DNA of 64,000 bases from Bin5 sp009843665 (GCA_965220285.1 OZ244818.1:620001-684000), one strand, 5' to 3'. Shown: positions 1-10,239, numbered from the stretch's first letter. Translations and numbers: made by a program. The notes: generated by a model not told the origin, from the sequence alone.

Positions 1-292
1 CGGCGCGCGGCTCCGGCTGTGTGGCCACGCTGACGATGTCCAGATCCTCTTTGGCGAGCATCTCGCGGTAGTCGGTGTACTGTCCAGCCGCAGGTACGCC
101 GTGCAGATTGCCGAACTCGGCCATGACGTCGGTGCGGAGGTCGGCGCAGGCGACGAGGTCCGTACGGTCGCAGGTTGTGTAGCCGGCGGCGTGTGAGTAG
201 GGCAGCGCGATCCTGGCGTAGCCGACCACTTCGTTATCGATGAAGCCGCCCATGCGACTGCAACCGATTACAGCGGCGCGGTAAGTTTTCAT
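1..292 (-). CDS. Gfo/Idh/MocA family oxidoreductase, N-terminal part
   Basis: The first 97 codons of a dehydrogenase that runs off the left edge. It opens with a Rossmann NAD(P)-binding segment whose glycine motif reads GCSRMGG, then a strand ending VACADLR and the stretch DLDIVSVAT, which in this family leads into the EKP catalytic motif; that motif and the substrate domain lie outside the window. The ATG is preceded by GGAGAAGGA at good spacing. It is the last visible gene of the minus-strand run that begins at 9298. Three more family members occur at 41352, 49329 and 50369. The family usually oxidises or reduces sugars and inositols; no substrate can be inferred here. Confidence 0.85.
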   Translation of the reverse strand, partial: MKTYRAAVIGCSRMGGFIDNEVVGYARIALPYSHAAGYTTCDRTDLVACADLRTDVMAEFGNLHGVPAAGQYTDYREMLAKEDLDIVSVATQPEPRA

Positions 293-359
293 TGTTTCCT
301 TCTCCCTGTGAAATGTCGCTTAGGTATGGACCTTCTACGCGGTCCGAAAGGGCGTGCTG

Positions 360-1271
360 TTAGCCCAGCGCATTGATCCTGTCGCGCAGCTCCTGAGCCA
401 GCCCCATTGCTTCGGCTTGGAAGGCCTGGTCAACGTGGGACTTGCTGCGGCAGCCGATCAGGACCGAGGTGATGCCGGGTTGACCGATTACCCATGCCAG
501 CGCAAGCTGTACCATTGAGATGCCGGTATCAGCAGCCACTTCACGCAGGCCCTCCATGCGGCGCATAGAGGCGTCGTTTTCGTAGATATCCCAATGGTCG
601 GGCATGACGTCGAAGCGGGTCCCCTCGGGTGCGGTCCAGGTCTTGGTGTACTTGCCGGTGAGGAAGCCGGCGCCAAGCGGGCTGTATGAGATCACGCCAA
701 TGTTCTGGTCTGCACAGAATGGCAGGACTTCGGCCTCAATATCACGGATGGCGACGTTGTAGTTGGGCTGAACAGATACCATGGGCGCCCAGCCGTTCAC
801 ATCGGCAATCCATAGCGCCTTGCAAAGCTGCCACGAGGCGAAATTGCTGCTGCCGACGTAGCGTATCTTGCCCTGCTCCACAAGCGTATTGAGAGCATCC
901 AGCGTTTCCTCGAATGGCGTGCCTTCATCGTAAGCGTGGAGCTGGTATAGATCGATGACGTCGGTCTGCAGCCGGCGCAGGCTATCGTCGGCGAATTGCA
1001 GGACGCGTTCCCGGCCCAGTGGCGGCGCGATTTTGGTCGCCAACACGACTTTCTGGCGGTTACTGCCGCGTGAGAGCCACTGGCCCAGTACCTTTTCGGA
1101 TCCGCCGGCGGAATAGACTTCGGCGGTGTCGATCAGGTTGATATCCTTGTCCATGGCGTAGTCGAGAATCGAAAAGGACGTTTCGGCGTCGATTTCGCGG
1201 CCGAAGGTCACGCTGCCCAAGCCGATTGAACTGACGTTCAGTTCAGAATTGCCTAACTGGCGAAATTCCAT
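360..1271 (-). CDS. aldo/keto reductase
   Basis: A 303-residue NAD(P)H-dependent aldo/keto reductase of normal length, a cytosolic TIM barrel that interconverts carbonyls and alcohols. The catalytic tetrad is visible: Asp and Tyr in LIDTAEVY, Lys in VLATKIAPP and His in DLYQLHAYD. The near C-terminal VLIGCRSKSHVDQA matches the cofactor-phosphate-binding end of the family. A GGGAGG ribosome site lies about nine bases before the ATG. It follows another aldo/keto reductase (1392-2405) in the same direction, and the two differ enough to be old paralogues. The substrate is unknown; a sugar or sugar lactone derivative would fit the neighbours. Confidence 0.9.
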   Translation of the reverse strand: MEFRQLGNSELNVSSIGLGSVTFGREIDAETSFSILDYAMDKDINLIDTAEVYSAGGSEKVLGQWLSRGSNRQKVVLATKIAPPLGRERVLQFADDSLRRLQTDVIDLYQLHAYDEGTPFEETLDALNTLVEQGKIRYVGSSNFASWQLCKALWIADVNGWAPMVSVQPNYNVAIRDIEAEVLPFCADQNIGVISYSPLGAGFLTGKYTKTWTAPEGTRFDVMPDHWDIYENDASMRRMEGLREVAADTGISMVQLALAWVIGQPGITSVLIGCRSKSHVDQAFQAEAMGLAQELRDRINALG

Positions 1272-1391
1272 CTTCTATACCTCCCTACATCCTTGAGTGT
1301 TTACGATCCGACTCGGACTCGCGTGCAGCCGGATACCGGCCGCACGCTCGGCGACCGAATTCTTTGCCTACGATAGATCAGCTTCCCAAGG

Positions 1392-2405
1392 TCAGCTCTG
1401 TCGCATCCTTTTGGCTGCGGCCACCAGGTCGTCCTGCCAGTAACTTGGGTTGAGCAGCACGGGATCGTCGATTCGCAGCTGGCGCAGCTCGTGGATCAGG
1501 TCGGGGGAGAGTGTCGCGCTTGCCGCTCCCAAATTCTCTTCGAGCTCCGCTTCGGTACGCATACCGACGAGGACGGAGCCGATGCGCGACTCGGCCAGTG
1601 CAAAGGCGATGGCTGCCTGCGCCGGCGTAAGGCCGCGGCCGGCTGCATGCCGAGACTTGCTGGCGGCCTCGGAAACAAGCTGGCGGAATCGCCTCGAACG
1701 TGCTTTCAAGGGTTCAAGCCTGTCGGGCAGGTAGTCGGCGCGTTCGGTCAGGACCCCTTGCAGCAGAACCGATCGCACCATGACGCCAACATTTCTCCTT
1801 CTGGCGGTGGGGAATACCCTGCTCGCCAGGCGCTGGTCGAAGAGCGAATAGGTGACCTGTATCGCGTCGAACAGCTCCAGCTCGAGGGCGGCAAGCGGTA
1901 GGTCGGGGCCGTAAAATGAGCCGCCGCGCCAGAGAATCATGCCGCTTGCGCGTGCTTCTGAGAAGATCTCGGCTACAAGGTCGGCCTGTTCGAGGAGGTC
2001 GGCGTCGACGTTGTGGATCTGCCAGATATCGACGTAGTCGGTCTGCAGGGAGCGGAGGCTGTTCTCGAGGCCTGACAGCATGGCCCGGCGCAAGGCCTGG
2101 CCGCGCAGCGTCTTTCCGCCAGCTTGCACGGTCGCTTTGGTAGCCAGCACGACCCGTTTGCGGCGGCCGAAAAGGGCACGGCCCAGGACCGCTTCGCTGT
2201 TTCCATAGGCCTGGGCGGTGTCAATAAAATTGATGCCGGCGTCCAGCGCCGCGCCCACCAGGCGTTCGGCGGCAGACGAGGAGGGGCGGCCGTAGTGGCC
2301 GGGTACGGGGATGCCGTAATCCATCCCCAGCTCAACCGTTCCCAAGGCGATTGGAGAGACCGATAATCCGGTTCGTCCTAGAGTGCGATAGTGACTGTGG
2401 TCCAT
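1392..2405 (-). CDS. aldo/keto reductase, longer paralogue
   Basis: A 337-residue aldo/keto reductase. The tetrad is present: Asp and Tyr in FIDTAQAYG, Lys in VLATKATV and His in DIWQIHNVD, and the C-terminal segment GSVLVGMRTEAELEENL is the usual cofactor-binding end. It is about 30 residues longer than its downstream neighbour, mostly through loops after the fourth strand and a C-terminal extension ending in a basic tail (AAAKRMRQS). No clear ribosome site precedes the ATG at 2405. It sits 46 bases after the ferritin-like gene, so it may be translated from the same message. The substrate cannot be told from the sequence. Confidence 0.88.
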   Translation of the reverse strand: MDHSHYRTLGRTGLSVSPIALGTVELGMDYGIPVPGHYGRPSSSAAERLVGAALDAGINFIDTAQAYGNSEAVLGRALFGRRKRVVLATKATVQAGGKTLRGQALRRAMLSGLENSLRSLQTDYVDIWQIHNVDADLLEQADLVAEIFSEARASGMILWRGGSFYGPDLPLAALELELFDAIQVTYSLFDQRLASRVFPTARRRNVGVMVRSVLLQGVLTERADYLPDRLEPLKARSRRFRQLVSEAASKSRHAAGRGLTPAQAAIAFALAESRIGSVLVGMRTEAELEENLGAASATLSPDLIHELRQLRIDDPVLLNPSYWQDDLVAAAKRMRQS

Positions 2406-2451
2406 GGGCTGATTCTAGCGGTTGCTGGCAGGCGTTTGGTACAACAGCTGC

Positions 2452-3663
2452 CTAAGGAACTGAGGTCTCCGGCGGTTCGTGGATGGGCAACGTGCCCGAC
2501 ATGTACTCCTGTTCCCACAGGGCTACCGTCTCCTTTACGAACTCGTCCACCGGCCTTTCGATACCGTGCTGGGTCATCAGCTGCGGCAGCCACTTATGGC
2601 CAAAGGCGACGTGCTGACGTTCGTCGGCCATGTCGTAGCTGACGAACTGGGCGGAAAGGCGGTCGCCGGTTTCGGCATAGGCGGCCATCTGCACGTGACG
2701 GTGGGGGAAGGCGTGCGTCTCGTTGCCCATTGTGAGGAGACAGTATTGGGTGGCGGCGTCGTACTGGCTGCGCCAGGTGAAGATGCGCGTGTTTTGGGGC
2801 ACCTTGGTGTAGTCGCGCCCGTGCTGGGCGAGCCATTCGATGCCCAGTTTACAGTGCCGGGTCTCGTCGTAGCAGTGGCGGGCGCTGTCGTAGGTGAAGG
2901 CCCAAGGCATGTCGGGCGACAGGTGGATGATAAGGGCAACGGTTTCGGCGGCGAGCATTTCCTGGCTGTAGCTTTCAAAGTCGCGCAGACGCTGGGTTGC
3001 ATGATCGACATCGGTAATCCGTTTGCCGGCGTCGCGATTGACCAGACTGAAGCGGCTGTCGCGGGCGGCGTCGCGGGGGCAGTCGAATGTTTTGCGGCAG
3101 GCGGCGGGCGCCGGCGTCTCGCGCCGGTCTTCGCGGCCAGAGACGCCTCCGGCTGCCGCCAGCAGGCCGGCGATGTAGCTTTCCCATTCGCCGGGCGCAT
3201 GGTCTGCCAGCGCCTCTTCCGCCCAGGTGAGTTGCAGTTCTTCATCGATGAGGATGTGCTTGAAGGCGTAGAGGGTCGGCGCGTCGGGATTGGCGAAGGT
3301 CTGATCGCAGTGCCAGCGATATGTGTCGACGAGAGCCGGCTTGATCACGCGAAAGAGGCCGGCCAGCAGGTCGGCTTCGTTGGGCGCGTGGAGGGCTTCG
3401 GCCATCAGGTGTTCGAGGGCGTCGTCACCGGGCGGGCGGAAGGCAGGGGTCTGGATCTCACGCAGGCGCTGGTAGAGATGCTGTACGTGCTGGGCATCTT
3501 CCCAGAGCAGGCGGCCCATGGCCAGTTTCCAGTCCATGTTGGCCGTACCGGGCAGCCAGGCGGCCAGAATACGCAGGGTCTCATATTCGATAAAGCGGTA
3601 ACGGTTGAGCAGTTGCTTGTTGTGAGCGAAGTCGATCTGCTCCGGCGGGGACAGTACCTGCAT
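2452..3663 (-). CDS. protein with two ferritin-like helical bundles
   Basis: A 403-residue soluble protein built from two four-helix ferritin-like halves. The C-terminal half has intact ExxH iron-site motifs (DETRHCKLGIEW and DERQHVAFGHKW) and an upstream Glu in AAETVALIIH. The N-terminal half has the related WEDAQHVQHL and DEELQLTWAEEAL, where one ligand motif reads DxxH rather than ExxH, so its metal site may be weak. A charged linker near residues 175-200 joins them. A strong AAGGAGGAGG ribosome site precedes the ATG. Family relatives (DUF455-like) are poorly characterised; an oxidase or oxygenase role in the neighbouring catabolic pathway is only a guess. Confidence 0.65.
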   Translation of the reverse strand: MQVLSPPEQIDFAHNKQLLNRYRFIEYETLRILAAWLPGTANMDWKLAMGRLLWEDAQHVQHLYQRLREIQTPAFRPPGDDALEHLMAEALHAPNEADLLAGLFRVIKPALVDTYRWHCDQTFANPDAPTLYAFKHILIDEELQLTWAEEALADHAPGEWESYIAGLLAAAGGVSGREDRRETPAPAACRKTFDCPRDAARDSRFSLVNRDAGKRITDVDHATQRLRDFESYSQEMLAAETVALIIHLSPDMPWAFTYDSARHCYDETRHCKLGIEWLAQHGRDYTKVPQNTRIFTWRSQYDAATQYCLLTMGNETHAFPHRHVQMAAYAETGDRLSAQFVSYDMADERQHVAFGHKWLPQLMTQHGIERPVDEFVKETVALWEQEYMSGTLPIHEPPETSVP

Positions 3664-3674
3664 TATCCTCCTCC

Positions 3675-4734
3675 TTACTCGATTTCCATAAGCGCGGCTG
3701 CATTTCCGTAGAAGATGTCATCCACCTGGCGCTCGCTCAGCTTCAGCCGGTCGCAGGCGAGGCGGATGCTGCGCAGCGACTCGAGGCCGATCAGGACGGG
3801 CTTTAGCGAGATGTGCTTCTCTTCGACGTCCATCTCGTCTGCATAGAGGCCAGTGGAAAGAGTCGCCGATGGCAACGCAGCGGCCGCGTGTGTGGCTGAC
3901 ATGGAAGTCGGTCCCATACATGAGCTTTTCGTGGCCCATGGTTTCGACGATGGCTTCGAAGGCGCCGGCCTCGGTTACGGCGGATGTGTCGAACCAGACG
4001 TTGTCGAGGCCGCGCAGGCTCTCGATGCCCTCAATGGTATGCCAGGGGTTGAAGCCGCGGGCGGCGTGGGCGAGGATCAGCCGCATGTTGGGATAGGACT
4101 CGCAGTAGCGGCGGATCGCGGTCTGGTTGACCGGGTCGGCGAGGGCGCGATCGCGTACCATGTGCAGGGTGATGGTCAGCCCCAGCGTGTTGGCGGCGGC
4201 CACGTGCTCCTCGGGCAGATAGGCTTCGATGGGCGCCGTCCAAGTTGGATCGCCGGCAGTGTAGGAGCCGGCGCCGGACTCGGGGGTGCCGAGGCGCGGA
4301 TTCAGCGGGGCCATGGTGTGGTAGCATTTCAGGCCTGTCATGCCCAAGCGGCGGACTTCGTCAAGAATGGTCTCGGCGTCCATGTCGGGGGAGATGATCA
4401 TCTGGCCGCGCGATTTGGCCGCCAAGGGCGAATCGCCTTGTAATTCTGCGCTAATGAATTCATTGTTGGCCTGACGGTCGCCGAGAAAGACGAGTCCGAA
4501 GAAGAGGCCGCCCACGACGCGCCCTCCCGGATGCAGCCACTCGGAATAGTGCGCGAATTCGGCCAAGCCCAAGCGGGGCGGCGTCGTTTCCAGACCGGCG
4601 CGGGGAACGCCGTCCGGATAGTGCTCGTGGCAGAAGAGATGCGCGTGGGCGTCGATTATGCGGTCAGGCAGGAAGGGGAGGATCTCCCTTTCGAGAAATT
4701 GCTGATCTTCCTCTTTGAACTCGTGCGAAAACAT
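3675..4734 (-). pseudogene. amidohydrolase (TIM-barrel metal-dependent hydrolase), frameshifted
   Basis: An amidohydrolase-2 type gene split by a one-base frameshift. The first frame, from ATG 4734, holds the metal motif IDAHAHLF, the strand ITLHMVRD, LILAHAARG and the active-site GTDFHVSH. After GDSFHW it turns into Arg/Pro-rich nonsense to a stop at 3718. The adjacent frame continues with LYADEMDVEE and the family-like C-terminus RLKLSERQVDDIFYGNAAAL, ending at 3675. Removing one G from the GG at 3848-3849 restores one reading frame of about 352 codons. It could be a real recent inactivation or a sequencing error; the rest of the gene shows no decay, which favours error or a very recent event. 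Confidence 0.8.
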
Positions 4735-4788
4735 GGCAGTTATCCAGTAGCCTACTTTCTGTGGGAGGGTTCCTCGCAGGATGTTGTC

Positions 4789-6141
<1,353 letters not shown>

Positions 6142-6197
6142 TTTGCCCTCCGTTTTTCGCGTGGGCGGACGCTGTGCCCGCGACACGAGGTCAGATT

Positions 6198-7229
6198 CTA
6201 CTCCTGCCAGTTGAAGATCACGCCGAGCATGTTCTTCTCGCGATGGTAGGCCATTTCGTAGGCTTCGACCATCTCGCTGTAGTGATAGCGGTGGGTGATC
6301 AGGCGGCTCGGTTCGAGCAGTCCGCCGGCCATGAGCGAAACGACGTGGTCGGCGATATTGTCCCAGGCGTAGCGGTCGGCCGTGTTGTAGGGATCGGAGC
6401 CGCCGTGGGGATAGAGATAGCCGGTCCGCTCGGAGACGGCGATTACGGAGGTGCCCTTGTTGTAGAAGAGCTCCATGGCGAGCGGGTTGAAGTCCAGCGG
6501 CGGTTCGCCACGGCCGAGCAGGCTGACGACGGAGACGCGGCCGCCGGGGCGGACGATTTCCATAGAGGTGCGGAAGGCGGGCCAGGGATTGGCGGTAAGG
6601 ATGACGAGATCGATGCCCTGGCCGCGGGTGAATTCGTCTAGTTTGGCCTCGAGGTCAGGATCGTTGTAGAGGAAGTTGGCGTGTGCACCCATCCTGTCCG
6701 ACATCTCCATGCGGACGGGGCTGTTGGCGATGCCGACGACGCGTCCGCCGAAGAGAGGGCCCAGCGCGATTGCTCCAAGGCCAAGAACACCGACCCCGAC
6801 AACGGCTACATTTTCGCCGGGGCGGAACTGGGCTTTGTGGTAGCAGTGGGCGCTGAGCGCGTAGAGGTGTGCGTAGACGGCATCCTCGTCGGCGACGCCA
6901 TCTGGGATGGCTACAAGGCTTTGCGACTCCGCCATGATGTATTCGGACTGATGGGGGGCGCGGGTGACGACGCGGTCGCCGACTTTCACGCGGGTGACCT
7001 TGCTGCCGGCGGCCTGCACAATACCCAGATTGCTGTCGCCGACCCAGCGCGGGTAGCCGGGCGCGCCGGGCACGCGGTCTGCGCCCTCGTAGTTGCCGCG
7101 GTCGGTGCCGATCTTGAGCGCGGAGATGCGGGTTTTCACCCAGATTTCGTCGTCGGCGAGCTGGCTGGTGTCCAACTCCTCTTCTTCGATTCGCAGATCG
7201 CGAGGGCCATGCAGGACTGCTATTTTCAT
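6198..7229 (-). CDS. zinc-type alcohol dehydrogenase-like (MDR) protein
   Basis: A 343-residue medium-chain dehydrogenase/reductase: an N-terminal GroES-like domain with VKVGDRVVTRAPHQSEYI, then a Rossmann domain with the nucleotide motif VVGVGVLGLGAI near residue 145. Typical zinc members have Cys-Gly-Thr-Asp at the catalytic zinc site; here the segment reads KIGTDRGNYEG, so the zinc cysteine is missing. The four-cysteine structural zinc lobe is also absent. The protein may therefore be a zinc-independent reductase. It lies between the aldolase and aminotransferase genes with gaps of about 50 bases, consistent with one transcript. A GAAAGG site precedes the start. Confidence 0.83.
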   Translation of the reverse strand: MKIAVLHGPRDLRIEEEELDTSQLADDEIWVKTRISALKIGTDRGNYEGADRVPGAPGYPRWVGDSNLGIVQAAGSKVTRVKVGDRVVTRAPHQSEYIMAESQSLVAIPDGVADEDAVYAHLYALSAHCYHKAQFRPGENVAVVGVGVLGLGAIALGPLFGGRVVGIANSPVRMEMSDRMGAHANFLYNDPDLEAKLDEFTRGQGIDLVILTANPWPAFRTSMEIVRPGGRVSVVSLLGRGEPPLDFNPLAMELFYNKGTSVIAVSERTGYLYPHGGSDPYNTADRYAWDNIADHVVSLMAGGLLEPSRLITHRYHYSEMVEAYEMAYHREKNMLGVIFNWQE

Positions 7230-7277
7230 GCTCGTTTGCCTTTCACGATTATCACCGGGTGTGCTTGCAGGGCGGTG

Positions 7278-8057
7278 TCATGCGCCGGGTACGCCATCCA
7301 AGTCTTCACTACAATCTTTCAACACGTTCATCAGACTGAAATCTCCGCCCCAGGGGACCATCTGCGCTCCCTTATCGCGGTAGCGTTTGATTTCGTCCAC
7401 TGATGCGGCGGTGATGCCCCAAACTTTTCCATGCTTTTCGGCCGCGGCGGCGACGGTATCAATCGCTTTTTCCATGGTCAATTCGCCGTTTCCCTGCGTT
7501 GCGATGCGCAGTGAAAGATCGGCGGGCCCGATAAACAGGCCGTCGATGCCCTCGATGGAGGCGATCTCTTCGGCGTTGGCCACAGCCTGGAGGGTTTCGA
7601 CCTGTGTTATGAGGAAGGTCTCCTGGTTGGAGTCGGCGTTGTAGTTGCTCTGAGGGTCCCAGGCCCCGATACCGAAATCAGCGTCAAGGCCGGCTCCGTC
7701 CATGCCGCGGTTGCCCAGCGGCGGAAACCTGACGGCCTGGACCACATCGGATGCTGTCTGCGGGTCTGAAATCAGGGGCATGAGGAAGCCGCTGGCGCCG
7801 TCCTCCAAGTAACGGTACAGTTTGGTGCGCTCCAGGGTGGGGGGCCGGACCATGCAGTCGATGTCGTTATGATAGCACATCATAATGATGGCCTGTACCT
7901 CACGTGCGTCCATAGCGCGGTGTTCTAGGTCAAACCAGATGCCGTCGAAATTGTAGCGGGCTGCGTAGCGGATGTAGAAGGGCAGGTAGTGGCCGAGGCC
8001 GCAGACGCGGGCGAAGCCGTCATTGCGGAACTTCTGAAGCATCTTGCTCTTGCGCAT
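7278..8057 (-). CDS. HpcH/HpaI-type class II aldolase
   Basis: A 259-residue metal-dependent aldolase that would cleave or form 2-keto-3-deoxy acids to pyruvate plus an aldehyde. Family landmarks are IWFDLEHRAMDAREV near the N-terminus, GFLMPLISDPQTA, the metal-ligand segment QVETLQAVANAEEI and IDGLFIGPADLSLR. The frame is open upstream to 8081, but ATG 8057 has AAAGGAA six bases ahead and gives the normal N-terminus. It follows the sialidase-like gene, and a paralogue lies at 20366. With a sugar-type dehydrogenase and aminotransferase next to it, cleavage of a keto-deoxy sugar acid is plausible. Confidence 0.9.
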   Translation of the reverse strand: MRKSKMLQKFRNDGFARVCGLGHYLPFYIRYAARYNFDGIWFDLEHRAMDAREVQAIIMMCYHNDIDCMVRPPTLERTKLYRYLEDGASGFLMPLISDPQTASDVVQAVRFPPLGNRGMDGAGLDADFGIGAWDPQSNYNADSNQETFLITQVETLQAVANAEEIASIEGIDGLFIGPADLSLRIATQGNGELTMEKAIDTVAAAAEKHGKVWGITAASVDEIKRYRDKGAQMVPWGGDFSLMNVLKDCSEDLDGVPGA

Positions 8058-8125
8058 GTCGATTCCTTTGTGTGACAGCATGTATCGCGCCGCCGGTTAC
8101 GACGCTGGTTTGGTAGCCGGCTGGG

Positions 8126-9298
8126 TCAGGCTGGGCCGGGATCGATTCTGGCCCAGTGTATGTCCATGGCTTCGTCTGTTCCCGCGTAGTAGACGACCAG
8201 AACGGTTCCGTCGGCCAGTGTCTCTGCATAAGGCAGGCCGAAGGTCCACAGACTCATTTCAGAGAGCGTCTCGCTCGTGCTTTCGGTGGGGTCGCCAGGG
8301 AGTTGCTCCTGGTTGTAAATGACGACCTCGGTCGCCGGGTCAAAAGGGGCGTCGATGGCCGGGGCAAGACGGGCGCGGATCGAGCGGGTGCCGAACCGGT
8401 CCACATAGGGCAGGAGGACACGGCCGTCGGCCAGCATGGCGGGGCGTGCGGCCTGGTCTGCGATACCGAGGTCTTCGGCGTCGGTCCAGGTACGGCCGCT
8501 GTCGGCGCTGATGCGGCGGTGAATGTTCAGGTAGCGAGCCGTTTCTGTGTCGTAGGTCCAGGCGTAGGTAGCGACGCGTCCGTCGGGGGCGACGCCGACG
8601 CGCAGATCCCAGTTGAAGATGCGGCCGCTGGGGTCCTCCCCGGCAACGACCGGCTTTTCCCAGCTTGGGTCTACAGCCAGCTTACCTTCGGGGCCAGGGC
8701 TTGAGGAGGACGTCTGATAATCATGGCGGTGCATGAAGACGACCTTCTGCATCCAGGGAGAGGCGTCTTCGTAATGTTTATTGGTCTCGATGCTCAAGGC
8801 CAGAGAGCCGTCGGCCAGCATGAGGACGGGCGCGGTGAGGCTGGGGGGTCCGATCTCTTCAGACATGGGGACGAGCCGCCATGGAGACCAGGTCCGGCCG
8901 TCGTCATTCGACTCGGCGAGGAGTACCTGCATGGGCAGGCAGCCTTCGGTCTCCTCATTGAAGAGGCCGCCGCCAGGCCAGGTGGTGCGGTCGATCCACA
9001 TGGAGGCGCCCAGCAAATGGCCGGGAGAGAGTTCGGTCATATAGATGACGCGCAGTGAACCGTAGAGGCCATCCAAGGTCGGGTTATCGACCGGATTCCA
9101 GGGTTCGCTCCACGTGCGGCCGCCATCGGTCGAGCGGACGAATTCGACGGTTTCGTCATCGGAATCCTTGGTTGTGCCGGTGCGGTAGGTCGCCAAGAGC
9201 GTACCGCTGTCGAGGGAGATTACAGTGGGGAAAGTGAGGATTGCGCGGGATGTGCCGGGCTGGCCGCGGCTGAGAGTACCGCTGTCGGTGATGTGCAT
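8126..9298 (-). CDS. sialidase/neuraminidase-like BNR-repeat protein
   Basis: About 390 residues forming a six-bladed beta-propeller of the exo-alpha-sialidase superfamily. Several Asp boxes are visible (RSTDGGRTWSEP, ESNDDGRTWSPW, SADSGRTWTDAE), each marking a blade. No signal peptide is seen, so it is probably cytoplasmic unless the start is wrong. The frame is open to 9412; ATG 9298 gives the cleaner N-terminus (HITDSGTLSRGQ) but lacks an obvious ribosome site, so the start is uncertain. It is the first gene of the minus-strand run. A paralogue at 16395 belongs to the facing operon. Whether it cleaves sialic acid or another sugar cannot be decided. Confidence 0.75.
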   Translation of the reverse strand: MHITDSGTLSRGQPGTSRAILTFPTVISLDSGTLLATYRTGTTKDSDDETVEFVRSTDGGRTWSEPWNPVDNPTLDGLYGSLRVIYMTELSPGHLLGASMWIDRTTWPGGGLFNEETEGCLPMQVLLAESNDDGRTWSPWRLVPMSEEIGPPSLTAPVLMLADGSLALSIETNKHYEDASPWMQKVVFMHRHDYQTSSSSPGPEGKLAVDPSWEKPVVAGEDPSGRIFNWDLRVGVAPDGRVATYAWTYDTETARYLNIHRRISADSGRTWTDAEDLGIADQAARPAMLADGRVLLPYVDRFGTRSIRARLAPAIDAPFDPATEVVIYNQEQLPGDPTESTSETLSEMSLWTFGLPYAETLADGTVLVVYYAGTDEAMDIHWARIDPGPA

Positions 9299-9570
9299 TG
9301 AGGTGTCTACTCTGCGTTTGTTTGTGGTTGGAACAGCGGCGTTTCTGCGCCCACTGGAATCTTGGTGGACCGAATAGGGGTATCCTACACCAGTTTGGCG
9401 CGCAATGCACAACGACAGTTGTCTCCATAAGGAAAAGGCGTCTGGCCCGCCACAGGCGTTTTCTACTTCACTTGCGGCTCGGAATGAATGTTGCTCGATT
9501 GGGAAAGCAATGATATGCGATCCAGGTTATCGCTCACAGAGTCGAAATGGGTGCAGTTCAATTTTGGGGC

Positions 9571-10004
9571 GAGAAAAGTCAGGTGAGGGCATCGTGCGAG
9601 CGGTGGCTGGCGTTGTTTGCGTCTTTGGGAGAGACGCAGTGCAGGCGCCTGGCCTGGCCGTACGGTGGAGTCCGTCAGTTGGGGAGGGTGCGAGGGCAGG
9701 CACAAGGGCGGCAGCTGCGGGGATCTGATGGGACTGGCGGGACGTGGTCTGGCCAGGCACCGTCGATTAGGCACATGTTACGAATAGAGACACCAGGTCG
9801 GCGAGGCATGTTGTTGGCCGGGGGCGTTGCGGGGGCGGAGCCCCCGCACAAGGGAGGGCCGAATAGGCCCGACCGCCCAACTGCAGTGGTTAGTGGTCAG
9901 TGGTCAGTGGTCAGAGACTGCGCTATCCTTGCCTCAGAGCTGCTCGTGGAACGGCTGTGGCTCCGCAGCTACACGAGGTATGCGAAAGTTCGCCCCTAAT
10001 TTGG
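9571..10004 (+). repeat. dispersed intergenic repeat, copy 1
   Basis: About 430 bases that realign along their length with 43306-43735 in the same orientation, with core identity by eye around four bases in five. Internal structure: a perfect 8-bp hairpin at 9829-9847 (GCGGGGGC, loop GGA, GCCCCCGC), a second hairpin at 9856-9870 (GGGCC-GAATA-GGCCC), then four tandem heptamers of the type AGTGGTC at 9885-9912. Open frames inside are Arg/Gly-rich and change frame between copies, so I treat the element as non-coding. It resembles a non-autonomous mobile or structural repeat; no terminal inverted repeats were found. Confidence 0.8.
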
Positions 10005-10028
10005 ACTGCACCGGCGAATCTCTATGTT

Positions 10029-10057
10029 TTGACATGGGGCGATTGTGGTGCTATAGT
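10029..10057 (+). promoter_or_regulatory. sigma-70-type promoter of the first ABC operon
   Basis: TTGACA at 10029-10034, a 17-base spacer and TATAGT at 10052-10057, followed by GCCGCC. The hexamers match the consensus at 6/6 and 5/6. The start codon lies 182 bases downstream, giving a long leader. The same layout precedes the SBP genes at 28852, 45393 and 52684. Confidence 0.75.
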
Positions 10058-10239
10058 GCCGCCCAATCACATCGCTGAACAATTCGTCCCTGACTGATTC
10101 GCTACTTTTGAACTGAGAACTCGGCCCCCTCTGTGCACTGGGCCATTGTTCACATATACTTCAGTGAACCAGTTTTTTCGAATACGAATTCAATCCTACC
10201 TATTTCTCATAAATCAGCACTTTCAAGGAGGAGACGTAG

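Larger units (their letters stand above)
9299..10239. other. divergent intergenic region
   Basis: A 941-base gap between the minus-strand run and the first ABC operon. Bases 9299-9570 show no convincing gene, terminator or promoter to me. Bases 9571-10004 are copy 1 of the dispersed repeat and 10029-10057 carry a strong promoter. The rest is the leader of the SBP gene. Confidence 0.7.

Noticed and set aside
2479..3711. A 410-codon plus-strand reading frame opposite the ferritin-like gene
   Set aside because: It is the mirror of a well-supported gene; Gly/Val/Ala-rich composition, no ribosome site and no recognisable domain. Long antisense frames are common in this G+C-rich DNA (also 4531-5472, 5512-6249, 11122-11970).
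9885..9912. Tandem AGTGGTC heptamers as a possible CRISPR or iteron array
   Set aside because: Units are adjacent with no spacers, only 3-4 in number, and there are no cas or replication genes.
9547..9999. A 150-codon frame within repeat copy 1 (and 43229-43633 in copy 2)
   Set aside because: The two products agree only over part of their length and then differ by frame; composition is Arg/Gly-rich and the hairpins are the best conserved part.
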